Shown here: piece after piece, positions 34,434-45,657 of the stretch
Layout: every line of letters starts with the position of its first letter
Numbering within the stretch: position 1 is the stretch's first letter
Assembly: GCF_029168945.1 (NCBI RefSeq)
Contig: NC_083601.1
Span: 16,768,160 to 16,832,159 of the forward strand
Source: Cannabis sativa
Lineage: Eukaryota > Streptophyta > Magnoliopsida > Rosales > Cannabaceae
Direction: 5' to 3'
Length of the DNA: 64,000 nucleotides
The notes under the pieces: model-generated
Database searches by the model: none
Seen by the model: the letters and a program-made list of their open reading frames with translations, nothing else
Told to the model about the DNA's origin: nothing
Program-made: the position numbers and the translations under genes

Positions 34434-36322
34434 TGTTGGGTTTTATGCCCTAAATAAAACTCAATTTCAATGTAATCTATTTTATTCAACATCAATAAAG
34501 AAACAGAAGTATTTTTCATTCATTTGTGTATGTTTTGGTTCACTTTATCAATTGATTGTCTATTTGATTTATAAATTCATCTTAAACCCTTTTCACATAC
34601 TTGATCCTGTTTATTGTGTTGTCATCACATTGGAAAGTAAACATGACTCTGTGAATAAAGTTTCCTAGATTTATCAGACATAGGGTTTTACTGATATGAT
34701 AATCTACAACAAGAGTTTACTTGCTTTTGGAGAAATGCTATGTTCTTTCCTAAACATTGGTTAAAGTAAAGCTCAGGTTGGATGCATGGAGTATGCATCG
34801 GAAGGGACCGATATTGAACTTTGACTTAGATTTAATAAAACTTACCGTAAAATCTATTCAAGTCAATATCGCCAAGTTGATCCTAGATCAAATGTTCTTA
34901 ATCCTGTTATGATTAGGCTCAATCTTGAAAGGCTATTCGTGTTCTTTGATTTGTTAGTTAAGCCTACTTTTAGGTCAGGGTGATACGTACATTTTGGGAA
35001 CACGGTAGTGCAATTGAGTGGGAGCGCTAACATAAACATGGAATCTATAGCTTCTATCTAGCGAATAGTAAGCAAAGGATGATCTCCTTCGAGCTTGACC
35101 AAACAAACATAAATGGTGGAGTACTCATTTCACATAAGCTGAAATATCATTTATACGTGGTCAAGTGTTTTAAGGATAAAATACATAGTAGGGTGTTACG
35201 GTAATCTAATCCCTTTACAGTGTAGATCATTCATATAGAGGATCATTGATCACATTAGGATTATAACAATGGATAACTAATGATGCGGCTATATGGTGGA
35301 ACATATAGAGCATTCTATATACTGAAAGTACAATTCTAAGTTCTATGCGTGGATTCAACGAAGAATTAATAAGTTAGTGAATTTTAGTGCTAAATTCTTG
35401 ATCTACTTATTGGAAGCTCGGTTATATAGACCCATGGTCCCCGCACTAGTTGAGATAATATTTTTTGTAAGACTCATGTAATTGGTTTTGATTAATCAAT
35501 TATAATTCTCAAATTAGACTATGTCTATTTGTGAAATTTTCACTAAGTAAGGGCGAAATTGTAAAGAAAGAGTTGTTAGGGGCATATTTGTTAATTATGA
35601 TACTTTGTATGGTTCAATTAATAAATATGATAAATGACAATATTATTTAATAATTATTTATAGCTATTAAATAGTTAGAATTGGCATTTAAATGGTTGAA
35701 TTAGAAAATTGGCGTTTTTAAGAAAATCAGATACAAAAGTGTTAAAACTGCAAAATTGCAAAAAGCAAGGCCCAAACCCAATAAGCCATGGCCGACCACT
35801 TTTTTAGGTAATTTAAACTGATATTTTCATTATTTTAATGCCAAATAATTCAAACCTAACCCTAGTGGAATGCTATAAATAGATAGTGAAGGCTTCAGGA
35901 AAATTACACTTCTGATTCAGAAAACCTGAGCCTTTCTCTCTCTACCTTGGCCGCCACCCTCTCTCTCTCTTCTTCCTTGATAATTTCGAAACCCCTTAGT
36001 GATTAGAGTAGTGCCCACACACAGCAAGCAATACCTCAATCATAGTGAGGAAGATCGTGAAGAAAGATCATCAACAAAGGAGTTTCAGCATCAAAGATTT
36101 AGGGAAAGAAATCCAGGTTGAGATCTTGATAATACTCTGCTACAGAAAGGATACAAGGGTTAGAGATCTGAACGGAAGGAGTCATTTAATTCCGCTGCAC
36201 CCAATGTAAGGTTTCCTAAACTTTATATGTGTTTATTTCATCGTTTTAGAAAGTTCATATTTAGGGTGTTAATCAACATACTTGTGAGTAGATCTAAGAT
36301 CCTGGTAAAATAATATCCAACA
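34434..36322 (+). repeat. 3' LTR of the RT-less Copia element (1,889 bp)
   Basis: Begins TGTTGGGTTTTATG and ends ATATCCAACA, followed by the AGAAC duplication. About 2% different from the 5' LTR by eye. Confidence 0.93.
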
Positions 36323-36324
36323 AG

Positions 36325-36328
<4 letters not shown>

Positions 36329-36383
<55 letters not shown>
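36329..36383. repeat. (TC)n microsatellite, about 27 units
   Basis: An uninterrupted TC run in the middle CACTA segment, immediately after the Copia insertion duplication. Shorter CT tracts recur in the right CACTA arm (45728-45742, 45870-45900). Confidence 0.95.
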
Positions 36384-36385
<2 letters not shown>

Positions 36386-36449
36386 AAAAATCAATAACCT
36401 CTATTAACACCGTCCCTCCTCTTTCTCTCAGTGGTTTCAAACCACCCGC

Positions 36450-38595
36450 TGTAATGACCGCTCTAATTAAAAGGATTAGTAAAGGCAATTAGCACTAATT
36501 TTTATTATTTTATTATTATTTGTGAATTAATTTATTTGTGGACCCCAATATTTAGAAATAAATATTAGAGTTATAATTTCTCAATTCCGGAGATTTTATT
36601 AAACTCTAGGGGTATTATCTAGCTTATATGTGTAATATGTTATTTTTGTAATTTTTGTTCGGCGACAACGGAAAATGCTATGGATGGCTAGATTGATCAC
36701 ATGGGTAAGTTTAGAACCTTATTTCATAGTGGGAAATATTTTAGAGAAAATATTTATCGGGATTGAGCGGGGTTATGGAATTTGACCATTTTACCCCTAG
36801 TTTTGGTGAATACCCTAAGTTTGAGTTAAAGGGCAAATTGGACTTTTTGTTAAGTCATAGATAGGTGGCTTTCTAATTAATTGACACCTAGCCAAGTAAT
36901 ATTCAGCAAAGGAAAAAGGAATTTTCCTAGTCTTTATGCTATTTAGAGAAAATAAGGAAAAAGTTAAAAAAAAAGAGAAAACCCTTTCCTTCTCTTCTCT
37001 CTTTTCGTACCAGCCAACCAAGGGTGAATTCATTGCTGGATTTTGTGTTTTCAGCAGAGATTGAAGGAGGAATTAATCAAGGTAAACCCTAGTTACTCTT
37101 TAGTTATGGTTTTTCTCAAGTTTTATTTAGTTTCAAGTGTTGATTTTGAGTTTTAGGAGCTGTTAGAGTTAGGGTTATTTGGAGTTCGAATTTTATGATT
37201 AGTTTGAGTTGTTTTACAATCCTAGCAGCTGGTTTTGAGGTTGGTTGTAAGTTTTGTGCAAATTCTAAGCTTTGAGTTCAAGCTTTAAGCTTTAATGGCA
37301 AGTTGACATTTATTGTTTTATTCTGGGAATTACTGGCTGGATTATATTGTTTGTACATTGAATAGGAGCTCTGGAAGGTTTCATGGCAATTGGAGAAGAA
37401 TTGAGCAACAAATGAAAAGCTTGGGGAATACTGGTGCAAACCGGCTAGCCGGTTTGCAGTGCCACAAAAACCGGCTAGCCGGTTTTGGCAGGGTTCCCGG
37501 GCCTTTCATTTTCTCAATTTTTGCCATTTCGGTGCCTCGGTTGGGTGTTTCCCCATTTCCAGAGTTAGAATAACCCCTTTAGAGTATGGCAGAACCTAGG
37601 GTTTTGGTTTTTGATTTCCCGGGATTAGGGTTTTGAATCATGTAACTTACCCGGTTTCAATATGTGATTAGGGCATCCATCTAGCACAGAAATTTCGTTC
37701 AGGTCGGCCAGCACACTTGAATTCGGAAAACAGGTAAGAACTGTGTATAATGTGTGATGTGATTATCTGGGTGTATGTATATGTATGATATATATGCATG
37801 CTGTTTGTATCATTATATGTGTTCGGGTGATATCATAGCGACACAATCATTGTGTCGGTTCAGCAGTACAGGCATCGTACTGGTTAAGAGTGATATTCTC
37901 CCTTGAAAGTATGAATTGGTACTATCATAGCGACACAACCATCGTGTCGGTTCAGCAGTACAGGCATCGTACTGGTTAAGAGTGATATCATGGCCAATTA
38001 TACTTTTGGGTGTTGTTGACGCTATCATAGCGGCACGAATATAGTGTCGGTCCTACAGCTCAATTATAAAGCTGGTAGGAGTGATATCATGGTCAATAGC
38101 ACAAGTAGTTGAACGTTCATACTCATCTGTTAAGCTCTGTAAATAGGTGTATGGGCGCCTATTTACAGGTCGGAAATTATATGATATGTTATATGCATTT
38201 CTTACTGAGTCTGTTGACTCACAGTTTCTGCTTCCATGTGTAGGTAAAGGAAAGATTAAGGCTGAACAGGAGTGAACCTGAGCTCGGGTGAGATTGTACA
38301 TGTCAAGCGGCGCGACCTGGAGTGTTCGGTCTCGGGACATCTGGGAGTTGTATTTTGAAAGTCGCTGTGCGACCTGTAAATCTGTATATTTTGGAATGTA
38401 TGTTTGAAAAGTAAAGTTTGTAAAGTTTTAAAAATCGGGATCCCGGCACTTGTAAATATTTTATTAAATTACAAAGTTTAGTATTTAATGCAAAAGTTTT
38501 AATTTGACACGTTTTTCGAGAAATTTCTTTGATTAGCAAAGATTGCACAATAATTGAAAAAGCACTGTAGCGAGCCTTAGCATTAGGGCGTTACA
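36450..38595 (+). repeat. 5' LTR of the Tekay-like element (2,146 bp)
   Basis: Begins TGTAATGACCGCTC and ends GGGCGTTACA. It holds two 18-bp perfect palindromes AAACCGGCTAGCCGGTTT (37438-37455 and 37468-37485), three tandem units with paired hairpins (about 37828-38100), and a TGAGTCTGTTGACTCA inverted motif near 38205. Confidence 0.94.
37828..38100 (+). repeat. Three tandem hairpin units inside the LTR
   Basis: Each unit of about 80-100 bp starts with ATCATAGCG and contains two inverted repeats. In unit 1 these are CGACACAA/TTGTGTCG (37839-37857) and CAGTAC/GTACTG (37864-37882). Unit 3 replaces the second with CAGCT/AGCTG. The 3' LTR has the same array at about 44885-45155. Confidence 0.8.
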
Positions 38596-38599
38596 ATTT

Positions 38600-38611
38600 T
38601 GGTATCAGAGC
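38600..38611 (+). promoter_or_regulatory. Primer binding site, tRNA-Met type
   Basis: TGGTATCAGAGC lies four bases after the LTR end, the common form in plant Gypsy chromoviruses. Confidence 0.9.
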
Positions 38612-38879
38612 CGCCAGGTTTGTCTACCGAAGCTTGCTAAGACATGTACAATCTTCATCAGAGAAAGCTCGGTTCACGGTTCAGTAAGCCTGTACTTGTT
38701 TAGTACTTTAATTAAATGAAAATGTGAAAGTATGTTAGGAAGCATATTAGATTTTAATTAAATATATTTCTTTAAAAATAAAAGAAAGTGTGTTGCCTTT
38801 AAATTATTAAGAGCGGTGTTAAGTTTTGATCGCTGTCTAACCTGCCTGGCTTATGGATTCGGAGGCTAAGTCCTATTAA

Positions 38880-39962
38880 ATGGACGCCCCGCGAAATATA
38901 AGAAGTCAGGGTGATATGGTTGAGACCGGAGGCGGTCAGAGGAATTCCCAAAATCCTCGTGGTCGCGGCCGTGGCCGTGGCAGAGCTCAGGGTGGTCGCC
39001 CTGTAAATCCACCCCAAGCTCCTCCTGATTGGGAGCAAAGATTTGCGGAGATGTAAGATAGAATCCGCCAACAAGATAAAGAGATCCAAAGATTGAGGCA
39101 GCAGGGTCCTCCTGCCGTGCCTCCTCAAGTGGTTGAGGCCGTGGCGGTTCCAGTAAGTCCAGCAGAACAACCTGTTGTTGGCAACCATATGGAGCCGATA
39201 TACGAAAGGTTCCGAAAACAGGCACCTCCAGTGTTTCTGGGAGGTCCTGATGTGATGAAGGCCGAGCAGTGGCTTTCAGTGATTGATTACATCCTCAATT
39301 TTATGGGAGTGGTTGATAATGACCGGGTGACCTGCGCCACTTTCCAGTTTCAGGAAGACGCTCTCGTGTGGTGGGAGTGGATAACCCTCACTCGGGACGT
39401 CACAGTGAGGACCTGGGAAGAATTCAAGGAGTTGTTCAACTCCAAGTATTATAACGAAGCAGTCCGCAGTGCAAGCGGAAAGAGTTCACCGAATTGGAAA
39501 ACTGAGGGAATGTCAGTTACTGAGTATACGACAAAGTTTGACCATTTGGCCAAGTTGGCAGCGGGAATTGTGCCAACTGACTTCAGTAAGAAGGAAAAAT
39601 ACTCGGCGGTTTTGAGTGCAAAAATTAGACATGATCTGGTTATTACTACTACTGAGGCAACCACTTATGCGGAGATGGTTGAAAAGGCTTTGAGAGCCGA
39701 GGGTGCGGTGAAATTCCTTCAAGAGCCCCGGGTGACTCCGAGTGTTGGTGGAACCCCCACTATTCCTACTCCTATTTATGGTAGGGATGGTGGTGACTCC
39801 ACCACCGAGCAGAAAAGAAAAGTTGTTCCAGCTTCTGGTGGCTCGGGGCAAAGTAAGCGGTTCCGTGGGAACCAAGGTAGAGGAGGACGCCAGGGTTACT
39901 CTTACCCTGAGTGTCCACGGTGTAAGAAACATCATCCGGGAGAGTGTAATCGGAAGACATGA
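38880..39962 (+). pseudogene. Gypsy gag with two premature stops
   Basis: The ATG at 38880 opens a frame with an Arg/Gly-rich N-terminus (RGRGRGRGRAQGGR). It is stopped by TAA at 39054-39056, then continues in the same frame through the capsid region (PPVFLGGPDVMKAEQWL, WWEWITLTRD, FNSKYYNEAV) to an Arg-rich tail. A TGA at 39960-39962 falls inside the CCHC zinc knuckle at the position of its first Cys; the remaining [11 protein letters not shown] follows in the same frame. Gag would package the RNA. The later frame change into pol occurs near 40010. Confidence 0.87.
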
Positions 39963-39989
39963 TTCCTGTGTGGCATGGTGGGGCATTTC

Positions 39990-42967
39990 AAGAAAGATTG
40001 CCCCAGGCAAGGAAAGAGGAGCCGAAAGCTGAGGTGAAACCGGTTCCTGCTCGTGTGTTTGCCATTACCCAAGCTGATGCTGCAGCCAGTCCTTCTGTTG
40101 TGACAGGTCAGCTTCCCGTCAACAACTTGTTATTTACAGTATTATTTGACTCGGGAGCTACACGTTCATATGTGGCTACAAGAGTAATTGATCTTTTGGG
40201 TAGGCCTTGTGATATTTTAGAAAGAGGGTTTGGAACCCTAATGCCTAGCGGGGAATTGGTTATCTCTAATAGGCGCATTAGGTCTATGCCAATTAGGATT
40301 GAAGATAGGGAATTGAGTACTGATCTCATAGAATTGAAACTAACTGAGTTTGATATTATACTGGGAATGGATTTCTTATCCAAGTATTCGGCCAGTATAG
40401 ATTGTAGGCGTAAAATGGTGACTTTTCAGCCGGAAGGTGAAGATCCATTTGTTTATGTTGGATCGGTTCAGGGGTCTCGGATCCCGGTTATTTCTGTGTT
40501 GAGAGCTACGGATTTACTATGCAATGGCTGTGTAGGATTTCTAGCGGTAGTATTTGACTCCAGCAGACCTGAAACATTTGGGCCTGAGGTAGTCCGGGTA
40601 TTGAAAGATTTTCTTGATGTGTTTCCCGAGGAGTTGCCGGGATTGCCGCCACAGCGAGAGATTGACTTTGTGATTGATTTGGCACCTGGAGTCGAACCTG
40701 TTTCTAAAGCTCCATATAGGATGGCTCCAGCGGAACTCAAGGAGTTTAAGTTACAACTTCAGGGGATGCTTGATATTGGGTTTATTCGACCCAGTGTGTC
40801 GCCCTGGGGAGCTCCGGTTCTTTTTGTGAAACAGAAAGATGGTTCCCTCAGAATGTGTATTGATTATCGGGAACTAAACAAGCTGACGATTAAGAACAAG
40901 TACCCGTTGCCTAGGATCGACGATCTGTTCGATCAGCTTCAGGGAAAGACTGTGTTTTCGAAGATTGATTTACGGTCGGGTTATCATCAACTCAGAATTC
41001 GGGAGGAGGACATACCGAAGACTGCTTTTAGAACCAGATATGGGCACTATGAGTTTCTGGTAATGTCATTCGGATTGACTAATGCTCCTGCGGCCTTTAT
41101 GGATCTCATGAATAGGGTATTCAAGGATTTCCTCGATAACTGCGTTATAGTGTTTATCGATGACATTCTTGTATACTCTCGGTCAGAAGAGGAGCATGAG
41201 CATTATCTTCGAATGGTGTTACAGCGACTTAGGGATCACAAGCTGTATACCAAGTTCAAAAAGTGTGAATTATGGTTGTCCGAGGTATCCTTTCTGGGTC
41301 ATATTGTTGGGAAGAATGGAATTATGGTCGATCCAAACAAGGTGGAATCAGTGAAGAATTGGCCGAGGCCCAAGTCTGTGACGGAAATTCGAAGTTTTCT
41401 CGGGTTAGCACGGTATTATCGACGTTTCGTCGAAGGATTTTCTAAACTTTCTATGCCCCTAACCGAATTGACTAAGAAAAATCAGAGATTTGTGTGGTCA
41501 GATAAGTGTGAGTCAAGCTTTCAGGAGTTGAAGCAGCGTTTGATAACAGCTCCGGTGTTAGCTTTGCCATCAGATCAAGAGAAATTTGTTGTGTATTGTG
41601 ATGCATCCAGACAGGGTCTGGGATGTGTTCTGATGCAAGCTGACAGAGTCATAGCCTATGCCTCTCGTCAACTGAAGGATTATGAGCAGCGTTACCCAAC
41701 TCATGATTTAGAGCTCGCTGCTGTGGTTTTTGCTTTAAAGATATGGCGACATTATCTTTACGGTGAAAAGTGTGAAATTTATACTGATCATAAGAGTCTT
41801 AAATACTTTTTCACCCAGAAAGATCTGAATATGAGGCAGAGAAGGTGGTTGGAGTTAGTTAAGGACTACGATTGTGAAATACTGTATCACCCCGGGAAAG
41901 CCAATGTTGTGGCCGATGCTTTAAGCAGAAAGGGTCCCGGACAAGTGTGTACTACGGTTATGATAGCCCCTCAACTAGCCTCGGAAATGATTAATGCAGG
42001 AATTGAGTTCGTGGTCGTGAAATTACATAATTTAACACTCCAATCTGATCTGTTGGAGAGAATCAGAAAGGCACAACTGGAAGATCCCGAGCTAGTTAAA
42101 GTTCGAGATGAAGTGGTGGCTGGTCGGCCTAGAGGTTTTTCAGTCTCGAGCAGTGGAATGTTGCTATACAAAGCTCGAGTTTGTGTTCTTGGTGTGGATG
42201 AGCTTAAGAAAGAGATACTTGATGAAGCTCACACCACGCCTTACTCATTGCATCCGGGAACCACCAAGATGTATCAGGATTTAAAACCCTATTTCTGGTG
42301 GTATGGGATGAAAAGAGATGTGGTGGACTATGTGTCCAAGTGTTTAACCTGCCAGCAGATTAAGGCTGAACATCAGAGGCTGGCAGGATTATTGCAACCT
42401 TTAGTCCTTCCAGAATGGAAGTGGGAGGACATTGCAATGGACTTTGTAACTGGTTTGCCTAGAACTACGGGAATGTATGATTCTGTTTGGGTTATCGTGG
42501 ACAGATTCACAAAGTCAGTTCACTTCTTACCAGTGAAAGTTACATATTTAGTGGATCAATATGCTGAATTGTATGTGAAGGAGATAGTTCGTCTCCATGG
42601 AGCCCCTAAGTCTATTGTATCAGACAGGGATCCAAAGTTCACATCGAAGTTTTGGGTGAGTTTTCAGAAGGCTATAGGTACCAAGTTAAAGTTTAGTACA
42701 GCCTTTCACCCTCAGACTGATGGTCAGTCAGAAAGAACTATCCAGATTCTAGAAGACCTATTGCGAGCCTGTGTCATGGACTTTGAGGGTTCATGGAGTA
42801 AGTACTTGCCTTTAATTGAATTCTCCTACAACAATAGCTACCAAAGTACAATAGGGATGACTCCCTATAAGATGTTATATGGTAGAAAATGTCGTTCTCC
42901 TATTCATTGGGACGAGACGGGAGAAAAGGAAGTACCTGGGTCTAGAGTTAGTGCAGAGGACCAATGA
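39990..42967 (+). pseudogene. Gypsy pol: protease, RT, RNase H, integrase
   Basis: The frame is open from 39959 to 42967, with pol similarity from about 40010 ([13 protein letters not shown]). Protease DSGATRS starts at 40148. RT has [25 protein letters not shown] and the catalytic FIDD at 41153-41164. RNase H has [14 protein letters not shown], near 41600. Integrase has the HHCC zinc finger (LHPG...CLTCQQIK) and the DDE core ([26 protein letters not shown]). The frame ends early because of a single-base shift in the A run at about 42924-42927, leaving the last integrase part in another frame. All catalytic motifs up to there are present. Confidence 0.9.
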
Positions 42968-43504
42968 AGCTATTGATAAGATCAAGGCTCGGGTGCTTGC
43001 TTCTCAAAGCAGGCAGAAAAGTTATGCTGATCCGAAGCGTTGAGATGTTACATTTCAGGCAGGAGAACATGTTTTCCTGCGGGTTTCACCAATGAAGGGT
43101 ATTAGACGCTTCGGGAAGAAGGGTAAGTTAAACCCTAGGTTCATTGGGCCATATCAGATACTCGAGAAGGTCGGGCAGGTAGCATATCGGCTAGCAGCGT
43201 TATTGGCTGTTCATAACGTATTTCACATATCTATGTTGAGGAAATACGTATCAGACCCGACCATGTCTTGAGTTATGAAGCCCTTGAACTGCAACTAGAT
43301 TTATTCTATGAGGAGCAACCTGTGCAGATTTTGGATAGAAAAGAAAAAGTTCTTCGGAACAAGACTATTGCACTGGTTAAGGTGCTCTGGAGAAACAGTA
43401 AGGTGGAAGAAGCCACCTGGGAGTTGGAGTCGGATATGAGGACTCAGCATCCAGAGCTATTCAGGTTAGATTTCGGGGACGAAATCCTATTAACGGGGGG
43501 ATAA
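42960..43504 (+). pseudogene. Integrase C-terminus and chromodomain-like tail, frameshifted
   Basis: Pol similarity continues after the shift from about 42930 ([20 protein letters not shown]), is stopped by TGA at 43041-43043, and continues through VFLRVSPMKGIRRFGKKGKL, typical of Gypsy integrase tails. A second single-base shift near 43258-43263 moves to the frame open to 43504, which carries PVQILDRKEKVLRNKTI and VKVLWRNSKVEEATWELE, a reduced chromodomain as in Tekay-type chromoviruses. Such domains bias insertion toward heterochromatin. Confidence 0.85.
43493..43501 (+). promoter_or_regulatory. Polypurine tract
   Basis: A purine run (ACGGGGGGA) lies four bases before the 3' LTR; it overlaps the end of the pol frame. 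Confidence 0.8.
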
Positions 43505-43505
43505 T

Positions 43506-45652
43506 TGTAATGACCGCTCTAGTAAAAGGATTAGTAAAGGCAATTAGCACTAATTTTTATTATTTTATTATTATTTGTGAATTAATTTATTTGTGGACCC
43601 CAATATTTAGAAATAAATATTAGAGTTATAATTTCTCAATTCCGGAGATTTTATTAAACTCTAGGGGTATTATCTAGCTTATATGTGTAATATGTTATTT
43701 TTGTAATTTTTGTTCGGCGACAACGGAAAATGCTATGGATGGCTAGATTGATCACATGGGTAAGTTTAGAACCTTATTTCATAGTGGGAAATATTTTAGA
43801 GAAAATATTTATCGGGATTGAGCGGGGTTATGGAATTTGACCATTTTACCCCTAGTTTTGGTGAATACCCTAAGTTTGAGTTAAAGGGCAAATTGGACTT
43901 TTTGTTAAGTCATAGATAGGTGGCTTTCTAATTAATTGACACCTAGCCAAGTAATATTCAGCAAAGGAAAAAGGAATTTTCCTAGTCTTTATGCTATTTA
44001 GAGAAAATAAGGAAAAAGTTAAAAAAAAAGAGAAAACCCTTTCCTTCTCTTCTCTCTTTTCGTACCAGCCAACCAAGGGTGAATTCATTGCTGGATTTTG
44101 TGTTTTCAGCAGAGATTGAAGGAGGAATTAATCAAGGTAAACCCTAGTTACTCTTTAGTTATGGTTTTTCTCAAGTTTTATTTAGTTTCAAGTGTTGATT
44201 TTGAGTTTTAGGAGCTGTTAGAGTTAGGGTTATTTGGAGTTCGAATTTTATGTTTAGTTTGAGTTGTTTTACAATCCTAGCAGCTGGTTTTGAGGTTGGT
44301 TGTAAGTTTTGTGCAAATTCTAAGCTTTGAGTTCAAGCTTTAAGCTTTAATGGCAAGTTGACATTTATTGTTTTATTCTGGGAATTACTGGCTGGATTAT
44401 ATTGTTTGTACATTGAATAGGAGCTCTGGAAGGTTTCATGGCAATTGGAGAAGAATTGAGCAACAAATGAAAAGCTTGGGGAATACTGGTGCAAACCGGC
44501 TAGCCGGTTTGCAGTGCCACAAAAACCGGCTAGCCGGTTTTGGCAGGGTTCCCCGGGCCTTTCATTTTCTCAATTTTTGCCATTTCGGTGCCTCGGTTGG
44601 GTGTTTCCCCATTTCCAGAGTTAGAATAACCCCTTTAGAGTATGGCAGAACCTAGGGTTTTGGTTTTTGATTTCCCGGGATTAGGGTTTTGAATCATGTA
44701 ACTTACCCGGTTTCAATATGTGATTAGGGCATCCATCTAGCACAGAAATTTCGTTCAGGTCGGCCAGCACACTTGAATTCGGAAAACAGGTAAGAACTGT
44801 GTATAATGTGTGATGTGATTATCTGGGTGTATGTATATGTATGATATATATGCATGCTGTTTGTATCATTATATGTGTTCGGGTGATATCATAGCGACAC
44901 AATCATTGTGTCGGTTCAGCAGTACAGGCATCGTACTGGTTAAGAGTGATATTCTCCCTTGAAAGTATGAATTGGTACTATCATAGCGACACAACCATCG
45001 TGTCGGTTCAGCAGTACAGGCATCGTACTGGTTAAGAGTGATATCATGGCCAATTATACTTTTGGGTGTTGTTGACGCTATCATAGCGGCACGAATATAG
45101 TGCCGGTCCTACAGCTCAATTATAAAGCTGGTAGGAGTGATATCATGGTCAATAGCACAAGTAGTTTGAACGTTCATACTCATCTGTTAAGCTCTGTAAA
45201 TAGGTGTATGGGCGCCTATTTACAGGTCGGAAATTATACGATATGTTATATGCATTTCTTACTGAGTCTGTTGACTCACAGTTTCTGCTTCCATGTGTAG
45301 GTAAAGGACAGATTAAGGCTGAACAGGAATGAACCTGAGCTCGGGTGAGATTGTACATGTCAAGCGGCGCGACCTGGAGTGTTCGGTCTCGGGACATCTG
45401 GGAGTTGTATTTTGAAAGTCGCTGTGCGACCTGTAAATCTGTATGTTTTGGAATGTATGTTTGAAAAGTAAAGTTTGTAAAGTTTTAAAAATCGGGATCC
45501 CGGCACTTGTAAATATTTTATTAAATTACAAAGTTTAGTATTTAATGCAAAAGTTTTAATTTGACACGTTTTTCGAGAAATTTCTTTGATTAGCAAAGAT
45601 TGCACAATAATTGAAAAAGCACTGTAGTGAACCTTAGCATTAGGGCGTTACA
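43506..45652 (+). repeat. 3' LTR of the Tekay-like element (2,147 bp)
   Basis: Begins TGTAATGACCGCTC and ends GGGCGTTACA, followed by the CCCGC duplication. About a dozen differences from the 5' LTR, including GTGTCGG to GTGCCGG within the third hairpin unit (near 45100). Confidence 0.94.
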
Positions 45653-45657
45653 CCCGC

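Larger units (their letters stand above)
27594..36322 (+). mobile_element. Copia LTR retrotransposon lacking reverse transcriptase
   Basis: It has long LTRs of 1,890 and 1,889 bp, a degenerate tRNA-Met primer site, a long AT-rich leader, a reduced gag-pol and a polypurine tract. TSD AGAAC flanks it at 27589-27593 and 36323-36327. The LTRs differ at about 35-40 scattered sites by eye (about 2%). The pol frame passes from integrase directly into RNase H, so RT is absent and the element cannot move without help. It sits inside the CACTA element and is therefore younger than it. Confidence 0.93.
36450..45652 (+). mobile_element. Ty3/Gypsy chromovirus, Tekay-like
   Basis: Two LTRs of 2,146 and 2,147 bp differ at about a dozen sites (about 0.5% by eye). 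TSD CCCGC flanks it at 36445-36449 and 45653-45657. It has a tRNA-Met primer site, gag, pol in Gypsy order (protease, RT, RNase H, integrase) and a C-terminal chromodomain-like tail, then a polypurine tract. Stops in gag and two frameshifts plus one stop near the end of integrase make this copy defective. The chromodomain tail and gag wording suggest Tekay/Del; lineage is an inference. Confidence 0.94.
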
